DNA of 64,000 bases from Oryzias latipes (taxonomy: Eukaryota > Chordata > Actinopteri > Beloniformes > Adrianichthyidae). Location: positions 18,747,514 to 18,811,513 of the forward strand of contig NC_019862.2 in assembly GCF_002234675.1 (NCBI RefSeq), given 5' to 3'. The position numbers and the translations under genes were made by a program. The notes below the pieces were generated by a model. It searched no databases. It was given only the letters and a program-made list of their open reading frames with translations, and was not told the DNA's origin. Every line of letters begins with the position of its first letter. Within the stretch, counting starts at the first letter, position 1. Positions 39,962 to 52,240 of this stretch are shown piece after piece.

Positions 39962-42259
39962 GTCATTAATTAAAAACAAACACAATAAGTTCAGGTTAAA
40001 CGCAAATTCTAAAAGGTTATTAAATAATTGGTTTGCAAAATGTTGATTTAAAAATTATAATTCTCTTTTATAAAGAACAGACTAAGAAAATCTTATGAGA
40101 AAATTCTAGGATTGCCTAACTTTGTATTGCGTTTCCTGCTAATAAATAAGCTAACAACAAAACAATAAGGCTAACGTTGATTACGCATCATTCAAAAATA
40201 CAGCATAAACGATACTATATTGATGATTTAAATCGCTGCAATAATTTTACAACAAGAAACACGGACGCAAATACCGTATATATTTTTTTAGGTTTTAGGA
40301 CACAAGTTCACTGATGTATCCGAAGGTGGCTAACTGCACGGGAGGAATACGCAGGCGCAAAGAGTGTCACACTCAAAAGCTTCCCTAGAAACAAATAACT
40401 ACTAGGAACTATTGAGATCCCTGAAATAATCGGGGGTTACAAACGACATCGACGGACGATCACTATTCTCAAAAGTTTATCTTTGGCGATAAAGAAAAAG
40501 TGAAAAGTGAAATCTTTGTGAAAAGATCTATGTTTCCAACTCAAGAATTTTTGAACATGTGGGGGTGAACAGAGGTTACATTATTCTTTTTATTATGCAA
40601 AATTACAGGGATTACATTAGGTTCTTTAATGCATTTAATGGATTCTATGCATGTATATTGTATTGCAGAAATATGCTTGATTCCTGCCTTCAGTAACACA
40701 TAATTTGTCCCGAGATCAGCAGTAGGCCTGTTTTTGACTTTTGATCTCTGTTTTCTCTGTACTGGAGTGTTTAAATGAAGCCACGACACCTGCAATGCAG
40801 TCTAGAGTAAAACACACCATTCTGATGACGTATCTTGTATGTTTTCATTTTCCCTTACTGAATAAAAAAAAAAGGCTTTTTGCCTTGAGGACAGAGAGAG
40901 CAGACAGCCAAAAAGCCTAACAAGTCGTGTTTTTCCACCTCTCCCCTTTTGCAAAAGGTTACAAAATGCATGCAAACTCTTGTGTGTATTTACATTTCCT
41001 AACTGCACATTTCTTTTTTAGACGTTCTGAACCATCAAAAACTGCGAATGCTGGACGGTAAGGCAACAATTAATGTGTTGAATGACTAAAATACTAGACC
41101 CTGCCGTGTAATGAAATTACACACGACAAAAAAAACTTTGATAAGCCCATGAAAAATGCTGTGAATTACATTATAATTTAGGTTACATTGCACCATTAGG
41201 CAGTACAGGTTATGGCTCATCACTGATTTGATGCTAGGACATGCAGATTGTTGTAATAACTTGCACAGAAAATAAAAATGATATTGTAGCGACCTGGGAG
41301 TTAGCCCCTAAGACTCATGGGAAGTGAGGAATCTTGGGTGAAAACCATGAGTGACAGGACTGGGAGCAGAAGTGAGGTCCATGCTGTTTGGCTGTTTGAG
41401 GACTTTCCTCAAAGTTCTTGGAAACCAATCACAATCAAGCATTCGTACACACAGTTTTCAGAAAGTGCTGGGGGGCCGCAGATTACTGAATATTTGACAT
41501 GAGCTTGGGCCGGCGAAAATGTGAGCGGCCAGTGAGCTAGACTCAGACATGCCTGACCTAAATGGTATGAGAAGACCTTGTTAACATGGTTTTTAGAACG
41601 TTTTTTAGAAAAAGACAGTACTTTTGATGTGCAAATATAAACTATAATCCATGAACTAACTGAATACAATGATGATCTTCTGTCAACCTTTCCACAGGAC
41701 TTCTTTTCAGGATGTTGTCTTCCTTTTTGACAGCTTGCTGTAAAACTTTTTTGTTGTCTAATGTAGCTGCTTGATAATTCTTTTGATACTATGTAAATTG
41801 CATTCTTTTGAGTATTTTCATACTATATGTTTCAGATTTGGGACCTTATACCTAGGGAATGCTGTTTGCTAAAGAAATACATTTATTTCTTTTGCATATT
41901 TTGTAAAAGAATGATTCAATACTCCTGTATTCCAAAATATTGATTCTTTTCTAAAGCATATCTGATTAAATTGTACGATTGCATTTGACAATTTTACTTA
42001 GTCTGTACCTAATGACAGGACGATCAGAATTTAAGACTTTAAGTTGATATTGAGGATTTTTTTTTTTAACCTGAAATTCTATCAAAGTATATAGATTTTT
42101 TTTCCCTGAACCAAAAAAAAATTTCATCTAAACTCATGAAAGTCATGAAACATCTCACTTTCTGTTCTTTTGAATGCAATTAAAATGAAATTAAATGAAC
42201 TGGTTTTTCAGGTTTCCAGAAAATAAAGGCTGTCACTCCCATGTCATTTTCTGTTGGCT
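39962..42259. other. Intergenic sequence between ttc14 and the mucin-like cluster
   Basis: No gene was supported. The portion to about 40400 is probably the ttc14 5' flank: it is less AT-rich near 40320-40380 and lies upstream of the ttc14 ATG. The remainder is AT-rich with no recognised coding or RNA features. The two genes are divergently oriented here. Confidence 0.4.
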
Positions 42260-42281
42260 GTGGGTGGAATAAATTTAACAG
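42260..42281 (+). promoter_or_regulatory. Conserved promoter block, mucin-like gene 1
   Basis: GTGGGTGGAATAAATTTAAC is closely similar to blocks before genes 2 and 3. The TATA-like AATAAATTT begins at about 42268, 72 bp before the ATG at 42340. Shared sequence plus fixed spacing suggests a common core promoter. Confidence 0.6.
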
Positions 42282-42339
42282 TGAGCTTACCAAGAAAATC
42301 ACTCAGTTTTCAGAGGAGTCAGAAGAAACTCAGCTAAAG

Positions 42340-45300
42340 ATGACAAAGTCACTAACATGCTTGATATTTGTTCTTGGATATTTTCAAGCCTGCAATGGAC
42401 AAAGTAAGTATATATGAGTTGCGTAATATAAGTTATTTTTTGATAAATTGCATAAATATTGCTTTTTGACTCTTTAACAGTTGTTAAATGTGCTATATTA
42501 AAGTATTAGCAATAATATTAAAAAAATGCAATTATTCAGTTGCTTAATATGTTCATTTAGAGGAAGTTTCAGCCTTTGTCTGTTTTAGAATAATGTTGAG
42601 GTATTTTCTGTAACTGTTTATTATGACATTGTTTGGCTGTTAAAAAGAATAATGAAAATGCCACCACAAATGTCTTCAAATTTTATTGGAAAATTAGAAA
42701 GTCTTTAATTTGACTGACTTGACATCGGACAAAGGCAAACATTTTAGAACAAACATCTTTATACAGAATAAAAGAAGTTGATACTTTATATGTTTAATAT
42801 TTTAAACAGTGAAAAGCCCTTTTAACAAGAATGACCTAAAACAGTAGCAAGAAAAAAACTAATGTATCAATAACAGATACATATTTAATTAAAATATAAT
42901 TTTACTTGTTTTACAGTTTCAATCGTATCAACGAATGAAACAACAGTATCAACTGCTTCTGCATCAAATGCAGAAACAACAATATTATCAACAGCAGAAG
43001 CAGTACAAACAAGATTACTGGAGAGTGCAGCAACAAAAATCATAGTGACTGCAAATACAACAGCCGAAACCACAATGACAATAGAAACAGCAGAAAACAC
43101 ATTGACAACACCAACTGCAACAACTGAAGCAACAGTACCAGCATCAACAGAATCAGAAAAAACGACATTACCAACAACAACCACAACAGATACAACAGCA
43201 CCGACAACAACAAAAGTGGCAATAACAACAGAAACTGAAACAATGGTAGGCAAAGCAACAGCTAAAGAAACAACAGTTCCAGCACAGACAACTGCAGAAA
43301 CAATTGTACCAACAACAGAGACAACAGCTAAAGAAACAACATTGGCAATAACAACAACAGAAACAACTGGGAAGTTAACAACATTGGCAGAAACAACCCT
43401 TGAAATGACAGCAGTACCAACAACAACAGAAACAACAGTATCAGAAGCAACAGCAGTGAAAGCAACACTGGCAATAACAACTGCAGCAGAAACAACTGTG
43501 ACATTAACAACACCAGCAGAAACAACCCTTGAAATAACAACAGTACAAACAACAGTACCAGCAACAACAGTAGCAGAAACAACAACAGAAGAAACATCAG
43601 TACCCACAACAGTAGTAAAAACATCCGTGGCAACAACAGCAGCAAAAGAAACAACAATACCAGAAACAAAATCGAAAAACACAACTATGGAAATAACGAC
43701 AACAGTAGAAGCAACAAAACAAGACAAAACTGCATCAGAAACCACGGTGCTATCAACATCAGCAGCAGAAACAACATTACCAAACACAACTTTGGGTATA
43801 AAAAGAACAGTAGAAGTATCAATGCAAGCAACAACAGCAGCAGAAACCACAGTACTAGCAACAACTGGGGTCGAAAAACTTTTACCAACAACAGCGACAG
43901 AAACAACAACACCAGCAACAGAAACAAGAATACCACCAACAACAGAATCAGACACAACTTTGGAAAAAACAACAACAGTACTGTCAACAACAGCAGAGGA
44001 TACAACAGTGCCAACAAAAACAGCAGCAGAAACAACAATACCAGCGAAAACAAAGGCAGAAACAACAATGCCGGCAACAATAGAAACAACATTGTCAGAA
44101 GCAAAAACAAAGGCAGAAACAACTTTCGACATAACAACAGCTGTAAAAACAACAGCACTGTCAACAACAGCAGAGTATACAACAGTACTAGCAAGAACAG
44201 CAGCAGAAACCACGGTACTAGCAACAACAGCAGCAGAAACCACGGTACTAGCAACAACTGGGGTAGAAACACTTTTACCAACAACAGCGACAGAAACAAA
44301 AACGCCAGTAACAGAAACAACAATACCAGCAACAACAAAGGCAGACATAACAGTGCTGGCAACAACAGAAACAACAGTATCAAAAGCAACAACAGCAGAC
44401 ACAACTTTGGAAAGAACAACAAAAGTACTGTCAACAACAGCAAAAGATACAACAGTACCAACAACAACAGCAGCAGAAACAACAATACCAGCAAAAACAA
44501 AGGCAGAAACAACAATGCCGGCAACAATAGAAATAACAGTATCAGAAGCAACAACAGCAGAAACAACTTTGGACATAACAACAGCTGTAAAAACAGCAGC
44601 GCTGTCAACAACAGCAGAGTATACAACAGTACTAGCAACAACAACGGCAGAAACCACAGTACTAGCAACAACTGGGGTAGAAACACTTTTACCAACAACA
44701 GCAGTAAAAGAAACAACAACACCAGCAACAGAAACAACAATACCAGCAACAACAGAGGCAGAAACAACAGTCCCGGCAACAACAGAAACAACAGTATCAG
44801 AAGCAACAACAGCATACACAACTTTGGAAAAAACAACAACAGTACTGTCAACAACAGCAGATGATACAACAGTACCAACAACAACAGCAGCAGAAACAAC
44901 AATACCAGCAAAAACAAAGGCAGAAACAACAATGCCGGCAACAATAGAAACAACATTGTCAGAAGCAACAACAGCAGAAACAACTTTGGACATAACAACA
45001 GCTGTAAAAACAACAGCACTGTCAACAACAGCAGAGTATACAACAGTACTAGCAACAACAGCAACAGAAACAACAATACCAGCAACAACAGAGGCAGAAA
45101 CAACAGTGCTGGCAACAACAAAAAAAACAGTATCAGAAGCAACAACACCAGAAACAACTTTGGAAAAAACAACAACAGTGCTGTCAACAACAGCAGAGTA
45201 TACAACAGTACTAGCAACAACAACGGCAGAAACCACAGTACTAGCAACAACTGGGGTAGAAACACTTTTACCAACAACAGCAGTAAAAGAAACAACAACA

Positions 45301-48300
45301 CCAGCAACAGAAACAACAATACCAGCAACAACAGAGGCAGAAACAACAGTCCCGGCAACAACAGAAACAACAGTATCAGAAGCAACAACAGCATACACAA
45401 CTTTGGAAAAAACAACAACAGTACTGTCAACAACAGCAGATGATACAACAGTACCAACAACAACAGCAGCAGAAACAACAATACCAGCAAAAACAAAGGC
45501 AGAAACAACAATGCCGGCAACAATAGAAACAACATTGTCAGAAGCAACAACAGCAGAAACAACTTTGGACATAACAACAGCTGTAAAAACAACAGCACTG
45601 TCAACAACAGCAGAGTATACAACAGTACTAGCAACAACAGCAACAGAAACAACAATACCAGCAACAACAGAGGCAGAAACAACAGTGCTGGCAACAACAA
45701 AAAAAACAGTATCAGAAGCAACAACACCAGAAACAACTTTGGAAAAAACAACAACAGTGCTGTCAACAACAGCAGAGGATACAACAGTGCCAACAACAAC
45801 AGCAGCAGAAACAACAATACCAGCAACAACAAAGGCAGAAACAACAATGCAGGCAACAATAGAAACAACAGTGTCAGAAGCAACAACAGCAGAAACAACT
45901 TTGGACATAACAACAGCTGTAAAAACAACAGCACTGTCAACAACAGCAGCAGAAACCACGGTACTAGCAACAACTGGGGTAGAAAGACTTTTACCAACAA
46001 CAGCGAAAGAAACAACAACACCAGCAACAGAAACAACAATACCAGCAACAACAGAGGCAGAAACAACAGTCCCGGCAACAACAGAAACAACAGTATCAGA
46101 AGCAACAACAACAGACACAACTTTGGAAAAAACAACAACAGGACTGTCAACAACAGCAGATGATACAACAGTACCAACAACAACAGCAGCAGAAACAACA
46201 ATACCAGCAAAAACAAAGGCAGAAACAACAATGCCGGCAACAATAGAAACAACATTGTCAGAAGCAACAACAGCAGAAACAACTTTGGACATAACAACAG
46301 CTGTGAAAACAACAGCACTGTCAACAACAGCAGAGTATACAACAGTACTAGCAACAACAGCAACAGAAACAACAATACCAGCAACAACAGAGTCAGAAAC
46401 AACAGTGCCCGCAACAACAAAAAAAACAGTATCAGAAGCAACAACACCAGAAACAACTTTGGAAAAAACAACAACAGTGCTGTCATCAACAGCAGAGGAT
46501 ACAACAGTGCCAACAACACCAGCAGCAGAAACAACAATACCAGCAAAAACAAAGACAGAAACAACAATGCCAGCAACAATAGAAACAACAGTATCAGAAG
46601 CAACGACAGCAGTCACAACTTTGGAAATTACAACAGCTGTAGAAACAACAGCACTGTCAACAACAGCACCAGAAACAACAATCCCAGCAACAATAGACAC
46701 AACAGTATCAGAAACAACAACAGCAGAAACAACTTTAGAAGTAACAACAGCAGTAGAAACAACAGTACTGTCAACAACAGTAGAGAATACAACAGTCGTC
46801 GCAACAACATCAACAGAAACAAAAGTACAGTTAACAACAGCAAAGGATACAACAGTATTAGCAACAACAGCAGCAGAAACAACAATACCAGCAACAACAG
46901 AGGCAGAAACAACAGTATTGTCAACATTAGAAACAACAGTATCAAAAGAAACAACAGTAGACACAACTTTGGAAATAAAAATACCAGCAACAACAGCATC
47001 AGAAACAACTTCAGCAGAAACAACAATGGCAACACCAACAGCAGAAACAACAGGACCAGCAACAACAGCAGCAGAAACATTATCCGAATCAACAACAGCA
47101 GGGACAACAGTACTAGCAACAACAGAAGCAGCTACAACAGCGACAATAACAACACCAGCAGAAACACCAGTTATAACTCTAGAAACAACAGTACCAACAA
47201 CAACAGCAGCAGCAGAGACAACAGTACTAGCAACAACTGCAACAAAAACAACAGAAGCAGCAACAACAATGGCAGAAACAACAGTGACAAGAACAACACC
47301 AGCAGAAACACCAGTTATATCACAAGAAACAGCAGTACCAGCAACGTCAGCAGAAACATCATTGTCAGCCAAATCCACAGCAGCAGATACAGTTGAACTA
47401 GCAACAACTGCAGTAAAAACATTACCACCAACAACAGCATCAAAAACAACAGAACCAGCAACATTTTCAACTAAAACAGCTGGAACAAGTGCTGCTAAAA
47501 CCCTTTATACAATCGGCTCATCTACAGCACCTTCAACAGCCAGAAAAACTACTGAGATTGCAACTACTATCAATGCATCCACAACTGCAGCAACTCCAAA
47601 ATCTACACTTTTACCAACAGGACCCACAGAAACAACCAGTCAAGGTAAGTGATTGCAAATGCAATTATGGGAGATCTGCAAATGTCTGTAAAGATATTTG
47701 GCCTTTCCTTTCCTTTTTTTTTAATAATCCAAAAACATGCTTCATAGGTCAATTTGCAACTCTAAATTGTTCATAGTTGTGAGTGTGAGAGTGAATGGAA
47801 GTGTGATATGTTGCCATGCAACAGACTGTCCAGGATGTCCCCTGCCTTCGCCCACAAATGGCCGGGATAGGCTCCGGCAGCCCCGTGACCCCAAAAGGGA
47901 CAAAACGGAAGAAGATGATTTATTCACTTTCAATTGTTAAATTTTTAGTAGGCATGCAGAAATTTAAGCTAGGATTCAGCACAAAGGAGTTATACATTAA
48001 AACTAACACTTAACAACATTAATTACTGTTTTGTAAATGGAAAAAATATTTATTTATTTGTCTATTTAGTTTTTGATCATGTTCAACTAGGCATATTTTT
48101 ACCACATGGATTTTATATTATAAATATACATTTTTTGCCTGCACTGGGTGTAAACAAAAATATAGTGCATTTTTGTTTGTTTGTTTATTTGTTATATCTA
48201 GGTTTCGAAGCCACAACTCGTCTGCGGATGAGATTAGCCACTTATGGAGGGGTCAGCAATGATACCGTCATCGAACTTATTAAGAAGGTATGTTAGCAGA

Positions 48301-48440
48301 ATGCAAAAAAACAAAAAACTGTTTACAACTGCTAAATGAGTATTTGCTCTCTCTTTATTCAGTTTTTCCAAGAACAGATCCTGAATGGAACAACAAGCAC
48401 AGTCACAGTAACAAACATCCATAGGGTCCCTAATCCATGA
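42340..48440 (+). CDS. Secreted mucin-like protein, paralogue 1 (Thr/Ala/Glu-rich)
   Basis: No named family recognised. Exons: 42340-42403, 42917-47644, 48202-48287, 48363-48440 (intron phases 1, 1, 0), all GT-AG, giving 1651 residues. Exon 1 encodes a signal peptide (MTKSLTCLIFVLGYFQACNG, likely cut before Q21). Exon 2 (about 1576 residues) is imperfect Thr-rich repeats such as ETTVPATT, with Thr written almost always ACA, and no cysteine seen. Such sequence would be a dense O-glycosylation substrate. Exons 3-4 encode a globular-looking tail (LRMRLATYGGVSNDTVIELI continuing into FFQEQILNGTTSTVTVTNI) with N-glycosylation sequons NDT and NGT. No transmembrane segment follows, so secretion is inferred. 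Two further genes downstream share the plan. Exon assignments are predictions. Confidence 0.8.
44601..45758 (+). repeat. Two tandem 579-bp copies inside exon 2 of gene 1
   Basis: Copy A is 44601-45179 and copy B 45180-45758. By eye they look identical over 579 bp (193 codons), so the frame is kept. Flanking sequence diverges at both edges. Related but diverged arrays occur elsewhere in the exon, for example the ACTGGGGT motif near 43868, 44254 and 45973. Confidence 0.85.
47727..47931 (+). mobile_element. Dispersed-repeat fragment in intron 2 of gene 1
   Basis: Contains CCAAAAACATGCTTCATAGG, AACTCTAAATTG, GGATAGGCTCCGGCAGCCCC and GTGACCCCAAAAGGGACAAA, the widespread fish repeat that usually ends in this tail. 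It shares the GGCTCCGGCAGCCCC-type core with the copy at 51705-51975. Confidence 0.65.
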
Positions 48441-48552
48441 GGACTATGTGTCCAAGCACAAATTCCCTTTTTACCTATAATGTGAGGAAGCGCTAGTAAC
48501 ATTTATTACGGGACAGTAATTCATCTTAAAGATTTTGTTTTTAAATTTTGTT

Positions 48553-48558
48553 AATAAA
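48553..48558 (+). promoter_or_regulatory. Polyadenylation signal, mucin-like gene 1
   Basis: AATAAA 113 bp after the stop codon; a second AATAAA is at 48662-48667. Confidence 0.5.
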
Positions 48559-48667
48559 AAATATTTGATTGTCTTTAAACATGTTACCCTGTTGGGGTTG
48601 GAAAGAAATGTTAAACTTTAAAATTTTGTTGATTTTACTCCGTTATAAGAATTTATAACACAATAAA

Positions 48668-49957
48668 TGAATCTCAAATTAAGCCATCTTCTCATCAGGT
48701 ATGTTTTTGATTATGAATGATTCATTGAAGATCAACAAGGAAGTTGGCAGCAATAACTTGGAATTTGAATGACTATTACTTATTGAAGGAGAATAATAAT
48801 AGAGCATTTTGATGACAACTAACTAGTTATGTCCATAAATGTTTGTTTTTTTCACTTTAAATCCAGAATGTGTTTTATGTAACATATTCCTAAAAGTGGT
48901 ACATTGACTTATAGTAGGGAATGCACTAAAGTCCCAGACCTTGTATCTGCATATTAGCGTGCACAAAAAGGCATTATTGAAAAAAAGAATACATATTTTT
49001 ACTCATCAGTTATTACATCATCATTTAAGCTTTGTAACTATTTTAGTAGCAGAATGTGTGCTTACATTAAAGATGGATTTATTTACTGTTAATATTATTA
49101 TTTAATGTGTTTGAATGTAATCAGTTGTTGCTTCTCACCACAAAAAAAGTGTTGTTAATGTTGTTTGTGAATGATGACAGCTAAAATTTAACAACTTTTG
49201 GAAATATTTTAAATGTTTTCTGGAAAAATGTTTTTTTAATGCAAATTATATTTAATGCTTTTAATCATAAATGAAAAATAAATAAAAGTGATAGTATTAC
49301 AGCATGTTTTTATGTTGTTAATTATGAGAATGCAAACGAATTGCAGATACAGGGAATTTTGTTTACCGGTAAATTGAATGAAGCAAACATTTGAAACTCA
49401 AACAGCAGAATGTAAGCAGACAGGAAACAAAAAAAAAAACTGCAACCACAAAAGGTCATTTTTAAAGAAATGCACAGCAGCTTACATTCCTTACCACTGA
49501 TGCCCTTCGGTCATGCTTCTTTTTTTCCTACTTTTATGTTCTGTTTTCTTTTTTCCTTTATCACCATCACATCAACTTTCCCTTTTGATCATTCACAAGT
49601 TTTTGTTAAAAGTAATCAGTCCGCCTTATATTTAAGTTTACACCTTTTATTAAGTTAGTATCAAGATATCTAGTTCACCCCCTCCTCTGTTCTTTTTCAT
49701 AACTCTTATATCAGTTTTTAGCTATGTCATGCTATAATTATTGTATAATACAATTGATGGCACAGTGCCAGTATTCTGCATTACTTACTTACTTACATTC
49801 ATATTACTGTCAATAGGTTGGAGCTGCACAAACAAAAAATCTTCATAATTAACACATCAAAGAGTTCAAAATGATATTAAACATTGAAAGGTTTGCAACA
49901 ACAACACAAGAAACATTAGACTCCTATAAAAAGCTGAGCGCACATATACACACACGG
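48668..49957. other. AT-rich intergenic sequence
   Basis: No gene, RNA or recognisable repeat was found in this stretch after gene 1. Confidence 0.4.
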
Positions 49958-50575
49958 GCCGCTTTATTAGGCACACCTGTCCAGCTTCTACTTAGAACCA
50001 GATTCTAAATAGCCAATTACATGGCATCAATTCAATGCATTCAGGCATGTAGACATGGTCAAGATGATCTGCTGCAGATCAAACCGAGCATCAGAATGGG
50101 GAAGAAATGTGATTTAAGTGACTTTAAACATGGTATGATTGTTGGTGCCAGACTGGCTGGTCTGAGTTTTTTAGAAATTGCTGACATACTGGGATTTTAT
50201 CTCATATCTGGGGTTTACAGAGAATGGTCTGAAAAAGAGAAAGTATCCAGTGAGTGGCAGTTCTGTGGGCGGAAATACCTTGTTGATGCCAGAGTTCATA
50301 GGAGAATGGCCAGACTGTTTCCAGCTTAATGAAAGGAAACAGTAACTCAAATGACCACTGGTTACAACCAAGGTCTGCAGAAGATCGTCTCTGAATGTGC
50401 AACACAACAAACCTTGATACAGATGGGCTACAGCAGCAGAAGACCACACTGGGTCCCACCGCAGCCAACAAATCTGCAGCAACTGCATGATGCCATCATG
50501 TCAATATGAACCAAAAGGAATGTTTCCAGTTGTTTAGTTTTGTCCTACATTAATAATAAAAGTTTCACCTAATCA
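49958..50575 (+). mobile_element. Internally deleted Tc1-like element
   Basis: Starts near GGGCCGCTTTATTAGGCACA and encodes the N-terminal transposase region MGKKCDLSDFKHGMIVGARL and FCGRKYLVDARVHRRMARL before a stop. The sequence then jumps from the GYSSRRPHWVP region straight to the C-terminal TNLQQLHDAIMSI region, so the catalytic domain is deleted. It is a non-autonomous derivative. Confidence 0.8.
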
Positions 50576-51239
50576 TTGTCAACTGTTTTTCTTAACTGAG
50601 GAAAAAGGACAGAAATGTAAAACGTAAACATTATCAAGTTGTGCTGAATCCTGTGTAAATAAAACTTTTAATTTGTATATTGATTTAATTCAATGGTTTG
50701 TCAGCGATATCTAGCCATAGTAGACATTTTGGTCTAACTGTTTGAGTCATATGTAATTGTCTGCACACCCGGAAAAAGGATATTGAGTTTAAGGAACTGC
50801 CAGTAAAGGGATAAACTTGAAAATGAAATGTGTACTTAAGGTATGATGGTTAACCAGTTTTGTGAGAACAAGTAATAACTGAACATTGTTAATGATCTAG
50901 TCAACTAATTAACTCAGTAAGCTGCATGGACAGACAATGGGAAGCAAAAACATAATTGTGCTTTTCTATGCAAACTTACTGAAGAGGTATCAAAATCTGC
51001 TGTTACTGCTATATAAGTGACCATTTTGGCTCTACAACACCAGTGCAGGACTATTACAATTGCTTGGGCCTGGTGCAAGTTGAAGTTGGAGAGGTCATAG
51101 TATTTCCATATGGGCAATATAATTTTTAAAATACAACTTAGAGATTTTTACCTTTGGCAGTTACCACAATATCTAAAATTACAAGCAAAATATAACAGTT
51201 TGATCAATCTAGGTACCAGTAAATGATTAAAAAAAGGAA

Positions 51240-51381
51240 TAATCAAAGTCAAAGTCAGCTTTATTTGTCAAATATGCTGCATACACATGGTATACAGCAC
51301 AAATGAAATTTCTTTCCTGTCGACCCACAGTGCAAGCAGCTTATGAAAATAACAACAACAACAATAATAATAATAATAATA

Positions 51382-51417
<36 letters not shown>

Positions 51418-51560
51418 ATAATAATTATAATAATAAAAGCAATCTAAATAGGTCAGTGCAAAAGTGAGATGGTTTAAAGTGACAGTTTAAAGTTACAAAA
51501 GTGAGTAGACGAGTGGGTTTTGGCAGTCTTTAGTGAAGATGATGTCCTGATGCAGGTGGG
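51240..51560. repeat. Dispersed repeat with an embedded AAT/ATT array
   Basis: AAAGTCAGCTTTATTTGTCA and CATACAGCACAAATGAAATT-like motifs mark a repeat common in fish genomes. Its middle holds AAT units followed directly by ATT units at 51355-51437, which form a potential hairpin. Confidence 0.55.
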
Positions 51561-51704
51561 AACGTTTTTCAGTTTAAGTTTGTAACAGCGAGGGGAGGGG
51601 GCAGAGGGGGTTGGGCAGGGAAGGAGTTGAGCTTCCTATAATACAAGGAATTCCGTTTTCTATACTTGATTAAAGCAAATTATGGTGAACTTTCCAGGGT
51701 GGTG

Positions 51705-51975
51705 CTGCATGGTTAGTGGTTAGCGCTGTTGCCTCACAGAAAGAAGGCCCCCCATTTCAAATCCTGGCTGGGGGACCTAAAACAGAACACCTTTCTGTGT
51801 AGAGTTTGCATGTTCTTCCTGTGCATGGGTGGGTTTTCTCCTGGTACTCCAGCTTCCTCCCAACATCCAGATTAATTGGTTACTCTAAAGTGATTTGTGG
51901 CCCCGCGACAGACCGGCGACCTGCATTCGCCCATGTGTGAGCGGCGTAGGCTCCGGCAGCCCCATGATCCCCATG
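51705..51975 (+). mobile_element. tRNA-like dispersed repeat (SINE-like)
   Basis: Carries GTGGTTAGCGCTGTTGCCTC and a degenerate B-box-like TTTCAAATCCTGG, then AGAGTTTGCATGTTCTTCCTG and a GGCTCCGGCAGCCCC tail. This is the widespread fish repeat related to the fragment in gene 1 intron 2. Confidence 0.65.
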
Positions 51976-51987
51976 AAGTACCTGAAA

Positions 51988-52240
51988 AGAATAAGCTGCC
52001 CTTGGTTTGACATCTTGGTTGTTTGTTAAGATTTGTCACTTCCTGTACTGGAGGGGTTTAAGTGAGTTTGAGTTGAGTTTTTATTTTATTTTTTTTAGCA
52101 GAGAAATTGTAAAACTGACTGATGACTGTCGAGTCTGCAGTGACATCACTTGGGTTACTTGGGAACAACAAAACGCATCATCACAAAGGCTACTACTTTG
52201 TGACTTGAACCTCTGAAAAGCGGTAAAGAGTGGAGACTGG
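51988..52240 (+). repeat. Copy 1 of a locally duplicated repeat
   Basis: Shares AGCTGCCCTT.GTTTGACATC, TCACTTCCTGT.CTGGAGG, TGCAGTGACATCACTT and a GTGACTTGAACCTCTGAAAA-like end with 53742-53980. The copies are in direct orientation about 1.75 kb apart and diverged by small indels. No coding potential was recognised. Confidence 0.7.

Noticed and set aside
43685-46603. A 972-codon Leu-rich minus-strand frame that looks like a membrane protein
   Set aside because: Same cause, another frame of the repeat exon; its Leu-only composition with no domain is an artefact of the skew.
42885-47378. A 1497-codon minus-strand frame rich in Val and Ser
   Set aside because: It is the complement of gene 1's repeat exon. 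It has no start context or domain, and it exists only because ACA, GCA and GAA codons give TGT, TGC and TTC opposite strands free of stops.
49470-49658. Short plus-strand ORF starting MHSSLHSLPLMPFGHA
   Set aside because: Low-complexity and hydrophobic, with no gene context and no relation to the paralogous signal exons.
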